A stretch of DNA of 64,000 nt from Chenopodium formosanum (Eukaryota; Streptophyta; Magnoliopsida; Caryophyllales; Amaranthaceae). The translations under genes and the position numbers were made by a program. Under the pieces are notes generated by a model. That model did no database searches and was not told where the DNA came from. It saw nothing but the letters and a program-made list of their open reading frames with translations. This document shows, in pieces, positions 1-11,362 of the stretch (positions are counted from its first letter, which is position 1; the number at the start of each line of letters is the position of its first letter). The stretch is taken from the NCBI GenBank assembly GCA_024500155.1, contig CM044877.1:35481501-35545500 (forward strand). The letters run 5' to 3'.

Positions 1-714
1 TACAGGAGCAAAGATTTCATCGAAATTAATACCTTCCTGTTGGTTGTAGCCCTTCACAACCAATCTAGCCTTGTTCCTTACTATGGTGCCATGTTCATCA
101 AGCTTGTTCCTGAACACCCATTTGAGCCCAATTACCTTCTTTCCCTTAGGCTTTGGCTCAAGGTGCCAGACCTTGTTCCTTTCAAACTCATTGAGTTCCT
201 TTTGCATGACCACTATCCAATCTGCATCTCCCAAGGCTTCTTGATGATTTCTTGGTTCTAGAATGGACAGAAATGCATGGAATGCGCAGTAGTTCCTCAT
301 TTGTGATCTTGTTTGCGTTCCTTTTCCTATATCACTGATTATGAGATCAGTTGGATGGGAACCTCGAAACCTGAATGGCCTGGGTTGGAATTCCCTTGCT
401 GGAACTCCAATTTGAGGAGCTTCTGATTCTGTTCCTTCTGCTTCTTCTGCTTGTTCCTCATTCACCTGTTCATCTGGTTGAGGAACCTATCCATTTTCTT
501 GATGATCCTCTTCTAGAGCAGGCTGCTTTTCTTTGGTTTGCTTTTGGGTCTCTTCTTCATCCCTGTCTCTTATTAATCCAATTTCAAAATCATTATCATC
601 TTCTTGTTCCTGTACACTCACAAACTGGTTAACTTCATCAAAGATTATATGAATGCTTTCCTCAACACACATTGAGCTTTTATTGTAAACTCTATAAGCT
701 TTGCTCAGAGGCAT
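1..714 (-). pseudogene. Copia pol: linker and N-terminal reverse transcriptase, decayed
   Basis: Minus-strand continuation of the copia polyprotein downstream of integrase. Near 714 the frame shifts relative to the integrase frame. An acidic Glu/Gln-rich linker follows, with an in-frame TAG near 480. From about 240 to 1 the conserved start of copia RT is readable: a W-x-LEPKPKGK-like block, then KWVFRNKLDEHG, then ARLVVKGYNQQEG, then DEIFAPV. The catalytic part of RT and RNase H lie left of the window. The gene would synthesise element cDNA in virus-like particles, but this copy has at least one stop and one frameshift. Confidence 0.85.
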
Positions 715-1972
715 ATCCTAGAAATATAGCCTCTTCACTTCTTTCATCAAATTTCCCTAGGTTTTTCTTACCATTGTTATGTACAAAGCACTTACAACCA
801 AAGGCTCTAAGATGAGATATGTTTGGCTTTCTTCCCCTGAATAGTTCATAGGGAGTCTTGTTAATGATACTTCTGATTGTTACCCTGTTAAGGATGTAAC
901 ATGTTGTATTCACGGCTTCAACCCAGAAGTTCCTTGGCAATCCACTTGTAATCAGCATCGTTCTAGCCATTTCCTCAAGGGTTCGATTCTTCCTTTCTAC
1001 AACTCCATTCTGTTGGGGAGTCCTTGGAGCTGAGAAGTTATGATTCATGCCATTTTCCCTGCAAAACTCATCGAATCTTGAGTTCTCAAATTCAGTTCTG
1101 TGATCTGATCTGAGATGGACTATGGAGTGACCACTGATTTTCTGTATTTTCTTGGCAAAAGCAACAAACTCGTTAAAAGTTTCATCTTTACTAGCAAGAA
1201 AAATAACCCAAGTGAATCTAGAATAATCATCAACAATAACCAAAACATATTTCTTGCCACTCCTGCTTTGAATTCTCATGGGACCACACAAATCCATATG
1301 GATTAATTCCAAAGGCTTTGTAGTGCTCACCATTTTCTTCAATTTAAAAGATGAGCGAACATGCTTGCCTTTCACAGATGCATCACAAACTTTGTTCTGT
1401 AGGAACTTGATAATAGGAAGTCCCACAACCAAGTTCCTTGACCTTAGCTTGTCCAGTAATGAAAAGCTAGCATGTCCAAAACGTTTATGCCATAGTAGGG
1501 GATCATCTTCAACAACACTCAGACATGTAAGGTTGTTCCTTGGGATTAAGTTGAGGTCAACTGTATAAGTGTTCCCTCTTCTAGTTCCTTCTAGAACAAC
1601 CTTTCCTGACTTATTGTTGATGATGTTGCAAGAGTTAGAAGTAAAACTTACAAAATTTCCTTTATCACATAATTGTGATATACTGAGCAAATTGTGCATT
1701 AAGCCCTCGACCAGGAACACATTATCAATGGAATGAAATTTTGATCTACCAATTTTGCCTTTTCCAATGATCTCGCCCTTCTTATTATCCCCAAAGGTTA
1801 CTGTTCCTCCAGGGTAGTCTTCTAGTGAGAGGAATTTTGATTTATCACTTGTCATATGCTTTGAACAACCGCTGTCTACCACGAGTTGTTCCCCCTCACT
1901 AGGACCTGCAAGAAAACTAAGCATTAGGATCAGGAACCCAGGTTTCCTTGGGTTCCTTAGACGTGGATGCAA
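692..1972 (-). pseudogene. Copia pol: protease tail, GAG-pre-integrase and integrase core
   Basis: Minus-strand open frame of 426 codons. It begins near the aspartic protease motif VDSGCSKHMT (catalytic D-S-G). It continues through the GAG-pre-integrase zinc region (LWHKRFGH) and into the integrase core. The catalytic D-D-E set is visible: HMDLCGP, RSDH and VVERKNRTL, followed by the FGCKCFVH block. Two likely damaging changes are seen. The second cysteine of the HHCC zinc site is serine (VCDASVKGK, where C-x2-C is expected), and the usual DHGTEF motif reads DHRTEF. The frame ends soon after FLGY because of a frameshift into the linker frame. It would process the polyprotein and insert cDNA; here it is a pseudogene. 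Confidence 0.88.
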
Positions 1973-3790
1973 TATCAGTTTTCTTGACCCACACTTGTTT
2001 TACATTTCTTTTATCAGCTTCTTCTCTTATCCTACACTGTCCATAGAGATGTCCAGACTTACCACAAAAAGTGCATACCTTCATGCTAGGAAGCTCAACA
2101 TATTTCTTTTGCTTACCTTTCCTCTTGGTTATATAGCCAAGGCCTTCAGTTCTTTTTCCTTGAGCTTCAGCTATCCACTTAGGTATGACTTTTGGGTCAA
2201 TACTTCTATTCTTTCTAGCATTCAGTTTAGATACTTTTGGGTCAATACTTCTATTCTTTCTAGCATTCAGTTCAGATTCAAGTTGATCCTTTTGAGTTTT
2301 TAAAGTGGAAAGCTCATTTTTCAAATTTTCAAAATCAACATTGAATTTAAGCAACTGATCGCTTGAGGAACTGCTAGAACTGATATCAGAATTTATGAGC
2401 TTATACTGAGTTAATTTAACATTCAGAAGAATACTTTCATTCTTAATCCTATCAGCTATCTCAGTTATGTGTTTGTATTTAAAATCAAGCTCTCTTAATT
2501 TGCTTTGAGACTTGGCATAGGCTGTTTCCAACCAAGCACCATGTTCTTTGCAAACCTTAAGAGCCTTTTCACATTTGTTCAACCTTACACATGTATCTCT
2601 AAAGAATTCTTCTTCTTCAAGACATATATCTATTAAGACATCATTAGAGAGAGTTTTAAGCTATTTAGGATCAAGAAATACCTCTTTCTGGAGTTCCTCA
2701 AGGTAAGCTTTTTCATCATCTGATTTAGCCATCAACAGAGATTGACTGTCTCCTATTCTGGTTGGTCATCATCTTCTTCTTCACTTTCTGAGTCTCCCCA
2801 GGCTGCTATCATGGCCTTCCTCATGTCTGACTTTTGATAGTTTGCTTTGCTGAATTTTTCTCTTCTCTGTTCCTTAGCCTTTCCTTTCCCTTTATCATTT
2901 TCCCAAAGGGGACAGTCTCTGATAAAGTGATCTGGAGATCCACACTTGTGGCAGTTGTAGTCAGGCTTTGGATTTGCGGTCTTTTTCCCGAAGTTCCTTA
3001 AGGTTCGACCTTTCTTGAACATCTTTTTAAATCTTCGCACAATTAGGGCAGCCTCATCCTCGTCCACTTCTGAGTCTTCCTCCTCATCAGCCTTAAGAGC
3101 CAAACCCTTGTTCCTCATGGGTTCATTGTTGACTCCAAGGTGTAGCTCATGAGTCATGAGAGAACCTGCTAGCTGTTCAATATTGAACTTGGTAAAGTCC
3201 TTCGTTTCCTGAAGGGCTGTCACCTTAGCTCTCCACCTCTCATCTTGTGGAAGACTTCTAAGAACCTTCCTAACTTGCTCATTTGTAGGAATCTGTCTAC
3301 CAAGGGAAACCAACTCATTTATGATGTTAGTAAAACGGGTTAGCATCTCTTGAATGGTTTCCTTAGGCTGTATTTCAAATCGTTCATACTTAGACATAAG
3401 TAGATCGATTTTTGAGCGTTTAACCTCATTAGTTCCTTCATGAGTAATCTGCAGCAAATCCCAGATTTCCTTAGCATTCTTGCACCCCATAACACGATTG
3501 TGTTCGTGAGGTCCAAGTCCACAATGAAGCAATTTCACAGCCATAACATTTATTTCCATTTTATCAAAGTCCTCTTTTTCATATTCAGACATAGGCTTAG
3601 GGATTACCTCGTTCTGAGCATTTGTTTCGGTGACATCGAAATCACCAACCTCGATGACCCTCCAGACTTGATAGTTCTCTGCCTTGATAAAGATCTCCAT
3701 GCGGTTCTTCCATTAGGTATAGAACTTTCCGTTGAACATAGGAGGCCTCTGTGTTAAGTATCCTTCCTCGAGCTTCTCATGAGTATTCAT
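1917..3790 (-). pseudogene. Copia gag with coiled coil and two CCHC zinc knuckles, decayed
   Basis: The nucleocapsid/capsid precursor of the copia element. The expected start is the ATG at 3788-3790, 66 bases inside the LTR edge. A TAA interrupts the frame just upstream of the Met codon at 3700. The long frame 3700-2753 carries a UBN2-type gag domain and the knuckle CHKCGSPDHFIRDC (about residues 252-265). After a TAG near 2752 and a frameshift, the frame 2582-1917 gives a Lys/Glu-rich coiled coil and a second knuckle, CTFCGKSGHLYGQC. A 15-codon in-frame duplication lies at 2188-2277. It would have packaged element RNA but is now broken by stops. Confidence 0.82.
2188..2277. repeat. 45-bp tandem duplication inside copia gag
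   Basis: Two near-identical 45-bp units (2188-2232 and 2233-2277) lie head to tail. They keep the reading frame and duplicate 15 residues containing KNRSIDPKV on the minus strand. Confidence 0.9.
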
Positions 3791-3841
3791 TTTCTCCAAG
3801 ACCTTTCTTCTTCAGGGTTTCCTGATTTTCCTAGAAGTTAG

Positions 3842-3853
3842 GCTCTGATATCA
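3842..3853 (-). other. Primer-binding site (initiator tRNA-Met type)
   Basis: On the minus strand the bases read TGATATCAGAGC, 11 of 12 matching the canonical plant tRNA-iMet PBS TGGTATCAGAGC. It starts two bases after the LTR end, as expected for minus-strand cDNA priming. Confidence 0.8.
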
Positions 3854-3855
3854 AT

Positions 3856-5136
3856 TGTTGTTTTAATGAATACTACAAGAAGGGGGGGTTGAATTGTAGT
3901 ATGAGAATTTAGCCAAACTTTTTGCGGAATTAAAATTAAGTTAGCTAAAGGAACTGAGAGATTAACTAAAGGAACTAAAGAATGCAAGAGAGATTTTACG
4001 TGGAAAACTCCTTGGCCCTAACAAGGAGAAAAACCACGACCACTTGGGATTTTGGGAAAAGAATCTTCACTTAATAGGGCAAACGATCCTATTACAAGCT
4101 AAAGACTCAAACTCAAGTTCCTCTACGAACTTGAGACCCTGAGGAACAAGTCACCCAACTTGTTACTCTTCTCTTCTCTTTCTCTCTTCTCACTTCTCTG
4201 TTCTCTCTTCTCTTTCTCTTCTCTTTCTCTTCTCTCTCTCTCTTCTCTTTCTCATACACAAACGTTCACTCGAACTTCCCCATTCCCCAATTACAACTCG
4301 AAAGAAAAACAAACTCTAGTATAAGGACATTAAGAACACTCTAATGAACTTGTGTGGAATTTGACTTTTAACTCGTTTAAAGCTTGAAAACTTATGTGAG
4401 CAAGGGTGAGATTTTCCTTCTGAAATTAATGGCTATTTATAGATCAATAAACGCTTTGGAAAACCCTCTTTGTGCAGCAACACCATTACGCCACTACTCA
4501 TACGCACTAAGAAGATCATGTTCCTAAAATTAAGGAAACATGAACTCCTCAATGTGCAATACCATGACTGACATAGAACATGGGAGAGTAAGCCGTAAGT
4601 TTTGGAAAACATGGTGATTTTAATTTTTTCAGAAGATAATTTCGAAAATAAGAAAATAAAATAAAATCTTTTTTCACAAGTTATTTTCGAAAATCAGAAT
4701 AAAATAAAATCCCTTTCAAAAGATAAACGTTTTAGAAAGCAACCGTTTTCCTAAAAACTAGCATGCACAATTTTATCTTTTTAGACCAATTCCACACAGA
4801 TTTTTCGAGTGCTATTTAATATCTTATACTTACATAAATCCTAAAATATAAAAATATATTTTGTCTTCATGTTCTCTGATGAAGCTTCTACTCCGAGGCT
4901 TCTGTTCCTTGGGAGGAACTTCTCTTCTCCAGTCTTCATTTCTGAAGTGCCAGTTCCTGTGAGGGAACTCTTCTCTATGGCTAGCTCTTCTTCTGGCCTT
5001 CTTGTTCCTCATGGTATTTTTACAAGACACTTTATTCTCCTAGTCTTTGTAACTGAGTACACACTTAAACAATCAAGCACATATTAGTTTGTAAGTAAGT
5101 GAGGTTGTGTCATCATCAAAATCATTAAGTCCAACA
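3856..5136 (-). repeat. 5' LTR of the copia element
   Basis: The 1281-bp segment is bounded by TGTTG on the left and CAACA on the right. The PBS abuts the left edge and the host RT reading frame abuts the right edge. It holds a pyrimidine-rich CT microsatellite (about 4165-4255), a fold-back GTTCCT/AGGAAC pair near 4903-4918, and no ORF I would call. It would provide the element's promoter and polyadenylation site. The partner LTR is outside the window, so divergence and age cannot be judged. Confidence 0.85.
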
Positions 5137-6773
5137 AACCTCATATTATATTTTCTTAGCCTTTCGAAAAATTTCCTTAAGGCTACTTGATGGCCTTGGT
5201 GGTCCTTTGATTTTACAATCATGTCGTTGACATATACTTCAACTTCTTTATGCATCATGTCATGGAGTAAGGCAGTTGCTGCACGTTGGTAAGTAGCACC
5301 CGCGTTTTTCAACCCGATTGGCATTACCGTGTAGCAGTAAGTGCCCTATGGTGTTATGAAAGTTGTTTTCTCCATGTCTTCTTCTGCCATGAGAATCTGG
5401 TTATAACCTGCGTACCCATCCATGAATGAGAGAAGTGCGTGATTTGCCGTGTTATCTACCAGAATATCGATGTGTGGTAAAGGGAAGTCGTCCTTTGGAC
5501 TTGCCTTATTTAGATCTTGATAGTCGACACACATTCTTACCATTCCATTTTTTTCGGAACTGGGACGACATTTGCGACCCATTCGAGGTATTTGGATACC
5601 TTGATGAAACCTGCAATTATTTGTTTTTAGACTTCTTCTTTTATTTTAAGAGCTACGTCGGGTTTCATTCGACGTAACTTTTGTTTTACGGGTTTCATTC
5701 CTGGAATTAGTGGTATAGTGTGTTGAGCTATTTCTCTATTAATGTCTGGCATATCTTCGTATGACCAAGCAAATACATGGATAAATTCTTTAAGTAAGTT
5801 AATTAAATCGGTTCTTTCTTGTTCATTAAGTGTTAGTCCGATTTTAACTTCTCTTTTATTGGTTGAATCATTTGAGATATCAACCGTTTCAGCTTCTTCA
5901 ATTATCGGTGTTTTCTTTTCGAGTGTTTCCATTGCTTTAATAATTTCTTTGTCTTTTTCATTGTTAGTTAAGCAATGCTCGTCATCTTGGGTTAGAGAAG
6001 AACACAAGAAATAAGGAGAAGAAGAAATATTATTATACTCTGAGATCATTACATCAAAGAGTGAATTGTCCTCAGGGACTTGATCACTAACTACTCTATG
6101 AGAATAAATAGGAAGGGAAGGTGCTACTACTAAAGACCTAGAAGACTCTATAGGGAGAGACTCTGACTCAGACTCTGGCTCAGACGACTCTTCAAACATT
6201 GGTCCTTTCCCTGTCGTGATGGGTATTTTCCTTCCACTTGGAGTAGTCACCTTGATAGTCTTGCGCCACCCTTGTAGTGATCCTTCAGCTGGAGTGATTA
6301 GCTTCAAGGGATCGAAGCTTTCGCTTTGTAAGACTGTTTGAATGAGCGAGGAGTTATCTTCTCTGTAAGTTGACTCATTCTTTTCTCGCCCAAATAGTAA
6401 TCCCATGACGTTAAAGTCAAAGCATGGGGGAGCCTTCTCCTTATGGACAGGAGTTGGGATTTCATCTGTGAAATAACAATCCAAGAAAATCTCAAATCCC
6501 GGTTGCCTTATGCCGTTTACAACAAATGGCTTGGGAAATTCATGGCATGGATAATCCTCTCCTTCTTTTATAAATTGACCATTAAGTGTAAGAGGGTACT
6601 GATCCATTGGGATTGCTTTCTTTTGAGTGCGAGCGTCTCTACGTGTTTTTGATTTTTCCTTGGCTCGCTTGAGATCTTTCCGAGTCGGTTAGAAACCAAG
6701 TCCGAAAATGTCTAACTTAGGGAGGCCAGGTGACTCCAGCGATTTTGTTATTCTCTTCTTCTTTCCTAGGGTC
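5137..6773 (-). pseudogene. Tat/Ogre-like pol fragment with N-terminal RT, multiply broken
   Basis: Minus-strand Ty3/gypsy polyprotein piece. From 6607 it encodes an acidic region leading into the pre-RT block WSYEDMPDI and HTIPLIPGMKPVKQ. It then gives RT motifs VRMCVDYQDLN and FMDGYAGYNQI (motif A Asp present), then MPIGLKNAGATYQRA. The catalytic YVDD box reads YVND, so one catalytic Asp is replaced. In-frame stops occur near 5628 and 5344, and a lost base in an A-run near 5555 shifts frame. The right side (6608-6773) has no clear domain. The copia element truncates it at 5137 and element B at 6774. It could be the pol of C1, whose gag lies across element B on the same strand. Confidence 0.8.
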
Positions 6774-7548
6774 TGACAGGGTAAAGTCGTATCCCCAAAT
6801 CAAAAGTAATTCCTAAATCCTCTAACTAATGTAGATAGGGAAGTAGGGTCGAATCCACAGAGAAACGGATCTTTCTATTCCTAGTTAACTAATATAATTT
6901 AGATTATGAAATAACCAATATTTATATTTGAATAATAAACTAAACTACGGAGATCAAGAATAAGGAGAAAATAATATATAAAAGGATCTAGGGCATAGGT
7001 TTACCAATAAAAAATATTCCAGGGTTGAATATAATAATCATTCATCAATGCATAATTAATCAAATCATAAAGGGCTTTCGCTACGTATTATAATCACACA
7101 ATTAATTTACCGGCATTAAATCTCATCTTTCGAATCTCGACCTAACCATTTATAAATTAACTTGCCTATTGAAACTAGACCTAAACATCAATTCTCATCT
7201 ATCGAATCTCGAATCAATATTGTCAAACTCATGCATAAAAGATCGGGCCTAATCTAGTCACAGAGCATTAAATCAATCAGTAGGAAATTAATTAAGCATT
7301 GACAATCAATAATAATAAATTACCCTATCATATTATTTATGGATCCCCATAAACCCTAGAAATAGAACTACTCACACATAGTAAAAACTAAACTAATCAA
7401 AGTAATAACGCAAGACATGATTAAAGGAATGAAATAAACAACTAAGATTAAGAGAAGAGAAATCGTTACCAAAATAAATCTGGAATTAAGAGTAGATTGA
7501 GAACAAAGGTTTAAGAGAGAGAAAATCTAAGAAAACAATTAAGAGAGT

Positions 7549-7579
<31 letters not shown>

Positions 7580-8179
7580 TAGAGTTCCTAAAATCGTATT
7601 ACGGAGGAGTATTTATACTCCGTACAAATCCTAAACTAAAACAAACTTAAACGACAAAATTAACTCCTAATATTTACACGCGCTCGATCGGGCGCGCCTT
7701 TTTGCTCTTCAGGTAGACTCTCATGCCCGGCCAGGCGCGTTACCGGGCGCCGACCTTCGTTTCTCCCGCCCGGCCGGGCGCGCCTTCGGGTGCCAGCCTC
7801 TTTGGCCGGGCGGCTCTCTTGGGCCACTATTTGGACTACGATTGGCTCCAATTCTTCGGCCAATCTGGGTTTCCTCTTCCGGTCTTGAATACTCGGTCCA
7901 AATGCCCCGGTATCACCTATACCATGCCCTTAATCACCGGTTCGATGGCTCTAACCAGCCCTGGGCTATAAAATCTAGTCGTGCTTCTCCAGTGCTTGTG
8001 ATTGCTCCAAAATATCTCGTGAAAATACTCCAAAAGTGTAAATCCCTGAAAAAGTCGACCAACTCTACGAAAATACTAGGAAACACCAATTAGTAATAAA
8101 AGTGGCTCTAAAGAGCCAAAAACACTACTAATTATGACCAAGGGACGGGGGTAAAATACTATATAAAATAGACACATCA
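6774..8179 (-). repeat. 3' LTR of element B (complete)
   Basis: A 1406-bp LTR running (minus sense) from TGATGTGTC at 8179 to CCCTGTCA at 6774. It matches 15004-16016 over about 1 kb. It holds a TATA-like box (7610-7617), a GC-rich palindrome cluster upstream of it, and a GA microsatellite (about 7553-7580) downstream. The partner LTR has a longer GA tract plus an inserted TA tract. Confidence 0.88.
7610..7816 (-). promoter_or_regulatory. LTR promoter of element B: TATA box with GC palindrome cluster
   Basis: Minus-strand TATA box TATAAATA at 7610-7617. About 60-200 bases upstream lie several copies of a GC-rich palindromic motif around CGCCCGRTCGGGCG (7679-7816). The partner LTR has the same layout: TATA 15874-15881 and a perfect CGCCCGATCGGGCG at 15965-15978. 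Promoter function is inferred from position only. Confidence 0.55.
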
Positions 8180-9842
8180 AACTCCCCCAAGCTAAACCTT
8201 TGCTTGTCCCTAAACAAAGATCTCATAAATGAATCAATAAATATGCTTCACCCCAAAAGTAAAAATCAAGCACAAACGATCTAGGTAAATCAAATAAACC
8301 TGCTTCAAATTCAACCAATCAAATCCATCCAATTACCAATCTTCTCTAACAATTGTCAAATTGAGCAAACCACAAGAGCATATAGAATTCAAGACTAGTG
8401 CTCACACACTCAACTCTCATTTATTTGGCGAGTAAAAGATGTACTTGATCGCTCTCCAACCAACCCTTTATGTGAACAATGCCCTCCCAACTCACACTCT
8501 CGTGTGTATAAAACAATGAACTCTCAACCTACTAGTCGATTCGAAATATGTCAAATCATAACTTGCATTGATAAACAACACTTTCACATTCATACAATTC
8601 TATGCACAAAGGTCGGAAGGTCTTTAAAGCTTGTAATGTAAGGCTAGGGTAAAGGGTAGGATAAATTTAGAAATATGTGAGAGAAAAGCTATTCTTAAGG
8701 GAGCAAATCCTAATAAAGCCCATGATCAAAATAAATAATGATCAACATCTCCAACACAACCAACTCTACAAAAGTTCACCAAACAATCCCATACATAACA
8801 ACAATCCCAACACTTACATATTCACTCACAAAATATGATAATAAGAAATAGAGTGAATTAAAACAAACTTTGTACTACTTATTCTTTTTCTTTCTTTTTT
8901 TTTTTTCAAACTTAAATTTTTCATTGAAGCTCAATTTTTTTTTCTTTCCTTAGATCAACCTCCAACTAGAACATTTGAACATTGAACAATTTTTTCTTTT
9001 GAAGTTCACTTATTCTTCCTTTTTTTTATTCATAACATCATACTTTATTTTTTTTCAAGAAATATAACTTTCAAACTCATCAAAAATAAACTATGATCAA
9101 GAACAAAATAACTTCTCAAAACCCACCCAAATTGTGCAAATAATAAGCACACTACAAACTCCCTCGCCTCACTCACTAATAGCTCCCCCAAGCCAAGCTT
9201 GGGACTAGTAACCAATGGGGAAAATTAGGCTCGTAATATGGATAATAAACAATAAAAAGTCAAGGCAACAACATGGGTAGCAAGAAGGAAACAAATATAT
9301 CTGCAATCATCTGGAGGCTATTTAAAAGAACAAATGCCTTCGTCCTCCTCAATGTGCATAATAATGAATCATATAAACATTACTAATAGTTGCAAACCAA
9401 TACTCAAATTCATTGACATACCAGGAACTAACACACATTCCTAATCAAATCAACTAGTCAAGCACTATATTCACAAGTAGTTGGACAAAATTGACTCATG
9501 TTAAGGTTTCAAGGCAATCAAACATCAAATCATGATCAACTAATCCACAATGCTTATCATCATATATCAAGAATTAAAACAATTTTCTCAAGTAAGGGGC
9601 ACAGGGAAGCATAATTTACAATTCATTGGAACATATTTTTAGATTTTTTTTAATTTTTAATTTTTTTTTGGTATTTTTCATATATAAGAAAGCAATAAAA
9701 CTAACCTAGAAAGCAATAAATCTAACCTAAGAAAACACACCAAAAATAAAAGAAAGGGAAAAAGAAATATACCAAATCCAAAATCTCCCCCAAGCCAGAA
9801 TTAGACAATGTCCTCATTGGCTCGGGAACTAGCCCAGCATAG
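8180..9842 (-). other. 3' noncoding region and polypurine tract of element B
   Basis: No ORF is supported. The end next to the LTR reads, in minus sense, AGCTTGGGGGAGTT immediately before TGATGTG, a polypurine tract for plus-strand priming. A second copy, GCTTGGGGGAG, lies near 9785-9796 behind an ATGAGGACATTG motif (about 9799-9812); this pair matches the post-pol region of element A (21740-21774). T-rich and A-rich low-complexity stretches fill 8870-9060 and 9630-9680. Confidence 0.6.
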
Positions 9843-11362
9843 CTAGTCCTGATCGTCCTCATCCATGGAGCCGAAACCTGCACCTCCACTATCACCTACA
9901 CCACCTGCACCAGAAGAGCTACCACCAAAATAATCAGCATGAAAACTCCCCCCCGCCGGTCCCCCAAAAGGAATGTCCTAGCCGTACCCATGGAAGGAAG
10001 AATAGTCAGTGTAAATACCATGGGCAGTGGGATCCCTATCGTATCCCTGGGGTGGAGGGTGAAACCAGTTAGGGTGAATAGCGTCGTCGGGAATGTTGCC
10101 CGAACGAGCATAATCATCATACATATGGTAGAGAGCTCTACCCTGGTTCCTCTCTAGGTACCCTAACCTCTGGTCTATGGAGCCTACCATCCTCCTAAGG
10201 TCAGTATGGGAATGCTCGATACGTCCTAAGGCCTGACCTATACTCGGAAGGTACCAAACTGGGTCAGAGTCAACATGAGGGACGGAGTGAGACATGCGAG
10301 GTGGAGAGAAAGCTACCTCGGGCTGAGGCTGGGGTGGTGGTACTGGTGGTGGTGGTGCTTGCCCCCTAGCGTTGGCAACTAAAAGATCATATGTATTGGA
10401 TGGTTTACTTGGGGGAAAGGCGGTCAAGTCAGGACTGGGTAGGGGAAAGATGGGCAAAGGTTGCTCGCTCCCAGTCCTAATACACCAGAAGGGTGTCTGC
10501 TCGATATCCGGTCATACCCACCCCAACTCCTCAAAATACCTAGCAGTAATATAGGTATCTGGTCCACAGTTGGTCAGTTGGTGGGATCCATCCACTACAA
10601 AACCGGCCTTTTTCACTGCTATTCGAGTGATAAGGCCTCCTAAACGGATGGGGGTTTTTGATGTGGTGCTGGCCGTGGCATGCCTATTCAGATGGTGAAT
10701 AATAAACCTACCTATGTTCAATTTCCCGAACCCATACACATAGTGTCCTATGACAGCTAGTTCGTTAGTTTGGGCATTATGGGGCTCGTTCCTACCTAAA
10801 AAACACAAACCCGCAAATCTTTGCCAAATTTTTGGGACAGGGTGATGAATAGGTTTGGTACTAGCATGTTGGGGGTTAGGAGTAGGCAAACCAGTCAAAG
10901 CATGATATATGTCTCCCATTTTATAGTCCGCATGCCATTGGTGAGGTAATTCAGAATTTAATTCAAATAATTTACAAAATTCTACATAAGTTAAACTAAT
11001 ATTCCTATTGTTCAACCTAAAAATTAAATTCGGCCCATTTCTACTACTTACAACTTGTAAAAAAGACAAGAATTCACAAGTTAGTTCTCGGAATGTAGGA
11101 TAGTGCATATCAACAAATTTTCTCATGCCAATGTCATTTAAAAATCGTTTTACAAAATCATACAAACCAAATGATTCTAAAGTAGGGCGGTGTAACCATC
11201 GAGAAGAAATTACCTCATGCCCGATTAAGTGTTCCAGCCGCTCCTTTTGCTCTCGGCTAGCAATAAGATTGTTGGCCAGTACGGGAGTTGCAAATCCGGG
11301 TCGTATTCCTCCCTCGAACTAGAGCTCCTACCGAAAATAGACCGAGCCCTCTTTGAAGCCAT
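9843..11362 (-). pseudogene. ATHILA-ORF1-like protein gene, broken
   Basis: A minus-strand gene of about 505 codons in the post-pol (env-like) position of element B. The likely ATG is at 11360-11362. A frameshift near 11290 joins a Ser/Arg-rich start to the main domain (from about 11165), which contains FVDMHYPTFRELTCEFLS, WHADYKMGDIYHAL and IPKIWQRFAGLCFLGR-like blocks. This resembles the plant ATHILA ORF-1 / putative plant transposon protein family. A TGA near 10512 precedes a Pro-rich linker (PPPPVPPPQPQP), a helical stretch (GQALGRIEHSHTDLRRMV) and a Gly/Asp-rich tail with one TAG near 9978. Function in the family is unknown; the env comparison rests on position alone. Both stops fit single C-to-T changes. 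Confidence 0.68.

Larger units (their letters stand above)
1..5136 (-). mobile_element. Ty1/copia retrotransposon, SIRE/Maximus-like, truncated by window edge
   Basis: Read on the minus strand, the order is 5' LTR (3856-5136), initiator-Met-type primer-binding site, gag, protease, integrase and the start of reverse transcriptase at the window's left edge. Protease before integrase before RT is the copia order. A long gag with a coiled-coil extension and two CCHC knuckles, plus an LTR over 1.2 kb, points to the SIRE/Maximus lineage (inference from memory of the family). Stops and frameshifts show the copy is dead. It sits inside a Tat/Ogre-like RT gene: the RT reading frame runs into the LTR at 5136/5137, so the right flank of the insertion is AACCT. 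The matching left TSD lies outside the window. Confidence 0.85.
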
